Origin: Clitoria ternatea
Lineage: Eukaryota > Streptophyta > Magnoliopsida > Fabales > Fabaceae
Direction: 5' to 3'
Assembly (NCBI GenBank): GCA_037962975.1
Contig: CM075676.1
Coordinates: 90,962,001 to 91,026,000, forward strand
Length of the DNA stretch: 64,000 nucleotides
How positions within the stretch are numbered: the first letter of the stretch is position 1; every line of letters starts with the position of its first letter. Position numbers and translations under genes: made by a program. A model generated the notes under the pieces. The model was not told where the DNA came from. It did no database searches and was given only the letters and a program-made list of their open reading frames with translations. Positions 61,286-64,000 of the stretch are shown piece by piece.

Positions 61286-62168
61286 TAGTGAGAGGAGTAT
61301 GATGGATGCTAGTTTGGTAATGGTGAACTCACTGGGGAAAGACAAGTCCTCTTAAGCCTGATCAAAGAAACATCCCGGTTGAGGGAACTGATCCCATTTT
61401 TATGGAACTCCTTGGGAGAGATATTCAGTCTATAGGTCTCGCTGAGAGAAAACTTTGGCGAATACCTGCTCTTGGATGATGGATTTGGCGTCCCGCTGAC
61501 AAAAGAATGAGTTAGTATAAAAAGACTTACAGGTAAATTTTCCTTGGCGACTGGCTCTTTAAGATAACTCATGGATGAAACAGAAACATCCTCCGACTTT
61601 TGGCGAGAGTATTTAGCGGAAATGGTTATGCTTATACCAAGCGAAGTTTGGCGCTGGGAAACATTTCATCCCCCATAACTTTATGCTCTGTTGTTTCCAA
61701 TTTCAAAAAATTTTAGGCGAAAACTTGTTTATTCACAAAAATGAACACATGTAGGATGAAGGGAGATTTTATAAACATCAGATATGTACAGCGATAATAT
61801 TAAACATAGTGATGTGACAAGGTATATAAAGAATTGAAGGCAAAATAAAAAGGAAAAGGCTCATATATCCTCAAATGATCCTCCGCGAGCAATGAGAAAC
61901 TTGATCCCATATCATGACTTTGTGTTCGTCTTTTGATTTTGCTTCTGAGGGCGTAATTTGACAATGACCCTAATACCCGTTTTGACCTCCTTTGACTTTG
62001 GCTTGAAGGGTTTATGTTGTGGAGTAGAATTTGTAGAACCGCCTTTTTAGGTTTTCGGCTCATCTTGCTGCTCTAACTTTTGCCTAGGTCGCCTTTTCAG
62101 GTTTTCAACCTAGCGAGCTCTTTTCCCTTTTTTTTCTTTTTTTTTATTTATTTATATTTTTTTTATTA
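61286..62168 (-). other. Non-coding part of the gypsy element between pol and the repeat arrays
   Basis: It lies after the pol stop codon. It shows scattered GGCGA motifs (TTTGGCGA, CTTGGCGA) and a TTTTT-rich stretch at 62125-62170. No gene is seen. Confidence 0.6.
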
Positions 62169-63998
62169 TTATGCAAAGTATCTTTTCACTGCATCGGTAT
62201 TGACAGGCATTGGCAGGTCGTCTCCATCCATATTAGTGAGTATAAGGGCTCCTCCGGAGAAAGCCTTCTTTATAACATATGGTCCCTCATAATTAGGTGT
62301 CCATTTCCCTCGGACATCCCTTTGAATTGGCAAAATCTTCTTGAGGACCAAATCTCCCTCTTGGCATTGTCGGGGGCGTACTTTCTTTTCGTATGCCCGC
62401 TTCATGCGTCTTTGATACAATTGTCCCTGGCAAAGGGCAGTTAATCTCTTCCCATCAATTAGATTCAATTGGTCATATTTGGCCTGGACCCATTCAGCTT
62501 CTTGCAATTTAGCCTCCATGATCACCCTAAGGGATGGAATTTCCACTTCGAACGGTAGTACAGCTTCCATTCCGTAAACCAAAGAAAATGGGGTTGCCCC
62601 AGTTGAGGTTCGCACCGAAGTTCGGTATCCATGTAGCGCGAAAGGGAGCATTTCATGCCAGTCTTTGTAGGTTACTACCATCTTTTGCACTATCTTCTTT
62701 ATATTTTTGTTGGCTGCTTCAACTGCTCCATTCATTTTCGGACGGTATGGAGAGGAGTTGTGATGAGAGATTTTAAAACTCTCACAAAGCTCCTTCATCA
62801 TTTTGTTGTTTAAATTTGTACCATTGTCCGTGATGATTTGGTTTGGTAGGCCATACCGGCATATCAGCTCACGCTTGACGAATTTGACCACAACATTTTT
62901 CGTCACATTGGCGTATGAAGCTGCTTCTACCTACTTGGTGAAATAATCGATAGCAACCAAAATGAAACGATGACCATTCGAGGCTTTTGGTTCAATGGGC
63001 CCAATTACATCCATACCCCACATTGAAAAAGGCCATGGTGCTGACAAGACATTTAGGGATGAAGGAGGAGCGTGAATGTGATCAGCATAAATCTGACATT
63101 TATGACACCTCCGTACGTAAGCAAAACAATCGGCTTCCATAGTCATCCAATAATACCCAGCTCTCAGTATTTTTCTTGACATAGCATGCCCATTTGTATG
63201 AGTTCCGAAAGATCCTTCGTGGATATCTTTCATGATCTGGTTTGCTTCAACGGTATCAACACACCGGAGGAGAATGGAATCATAATTCCTCTTGTATAGC
63301 AGGTTACCACTCAATAGGTATCCCATGGCTAGCCTTCTCAAAGTTCGTTTGTCATTGTCCGTGATACCTTCAGGGTATTCTTGGCATTGGAGGTATCTTT
63401 TAATGTCATGATACCAGGGCTTGCCATCCGGTTCTTCTTCTATGGCCTGGCAATGGGCAGGTTCTTGCTGTTTCTTTATCTCAATGAGAGGCACTTCGTA
63501 ATCATTGCTGACCTCGAACATAGCAGCTAGGGTGGCTAAAGCATCTGCCATTTGGTTGTCCTCCCGTGGAACATGATGGAAGGTAACTTCATCGAACCTT
63601 TTGATCATCTCTTTGATATGAGCATGATAGGGAACTAGTTTATTATCTCTAGTCTCCCATTCATCCTTTAGTTGATGGATAACTAAAGCAGAATCTCCAT
63701 AAACCTCCAGAACCTTTATTCCCACGTTTAGAGCCGCTTGTATTCCTAGAGAACATGCTTCATATTCCGCAATATTATTGGTGCAGTCAAAACACAGCCG
63801 AGCGCAAATAGGGATGAATTCCTTATCAGGTGAGATTAAGATAACCCTAATTCCATGTCCGAGTGCATTGGATGCTCCATCGAATCTCATGATCCATCTG
63901 GTTTCCAGGTCATCTTCTTCTTTGGAAAGAGCCAAGATATCCTCATCTGGGAAATCGTGCCGCATTGGTTGATAAGCTTCAATGGGTTGGTATGCCAA
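62169..63998 (-). pseudogene. Ty3/gypsy Tat-type pol, C-terminal part: extra RNase H and integrase, one stop codon
   Basis: The minus-strand frame from the window edge encodes an archaeal-type RNase H with its acidic set (MRFDGASN, AEYEACSL, YGDSALV, MADALATLA). Next comes an integrase zinc domain (HEGSFGTHTNGH...CHKCQ), then the core with Asp in MWGMDVIGP, Asp in ITDNGTN and Glu in NGAVEAANK, and a C-terminal part ending VNTDAVKRYFA. The extra RNase H placed before integrase is the mark of the Tat/Ogre clade. One in-frame TAG at 62928-62930, right after DYFTK, interrupts the integrase core where relatives have Trp. Otherwise the frame is clean, so the copy is young but this pol is interrupted. 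RT and gag lie beyond the window. Confidence 0.92.
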
Positions 63999-64000
63999 GT

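Noticed and set aside
60488..61345. 285-codon repetitive frame on the minus strand
   Set aside because: It follows the 40-bp and 63-bp tandem arrays in the gypsy 3' untranslated region and changes with the array. Not a gene.
1..64000. CRISPR arrays, bacterial operons, phage or defence systems
   Set aside because: None seen. Introns, MITEs and plant retrotransposons throughout show a nuclear plant genome.

Overview
The window is nuclear DNA of a eudicot, most likely a legume. Genes have many exons with GT-AG introns, intergenic DNA is AT-rich, and all recognisable proteins resemble plant families. The MITE at 36166-36492 carries ends of a type common in legumes. There are no prokaryote-like operons, CRISPR arrays or recognisable rRNA/tRNA genes. 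All exon boundaries were read by eye from splice sites, codon phase and remembered family similarity, with no database search.

Layout: (1) 33-5185 (+), the 3' half of a chloroplast protease IV/SPPA gene whose 5' half lies outside the window. (2) 7545-14850, old LTR-retrotransposon-like non-coding DNA that hosts a 4.55-kb element (9577-14128). That element has two ~1.14-kb inverted arms, TG...CA ends and a 5-bp target duplication. (3) 16842-19140 and 25731-29378 (+), two tandem paralogues of a small protein with two U1/matrin-type zinc fingers. They are separated by LTR-like DNA with a decayed gypsy gag fragment. (4) 31090-32935 (-), a small coiled-coil protein with repeated DLN motifs. (5) 37540-41275 (+), a plastid YbaB/EbfC-type nucleoid-associated protein (STIC2 family). 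(6) 42317-49936 (-), a serine carboxypeptidase-like (SCPL) gene, broken in exon 1 and cut within exon 7 by a PPR gene (43112-45309). The PPR gene is itself frameshifted and has lost its natural C-terminus. The junction carries two stretches of templated filler DNA. (7) 49937-55138, AT-rich intergenic DNA. (8) 55139-56867 (-), a decayed Ty1/copia 3' half, into which a Ty3/gypsy Tat/Ogre-like element is inserted (56868 to the window end, -). The gypsy element shows a 3.5-kb 3' LTR, a polypurine tract, tandem arrays, and an RNase H/integrase region with one stop codon.

The intact-looking genes are unrelated housekeeping or regulatory genes, and I see no multi-gene pathway. The most unusual items are the giant palindromic LTR-ended element and the PPR-in-SCPL rearrangement with its template-switch scar. 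The internally repeated gypsy LTR comes next.
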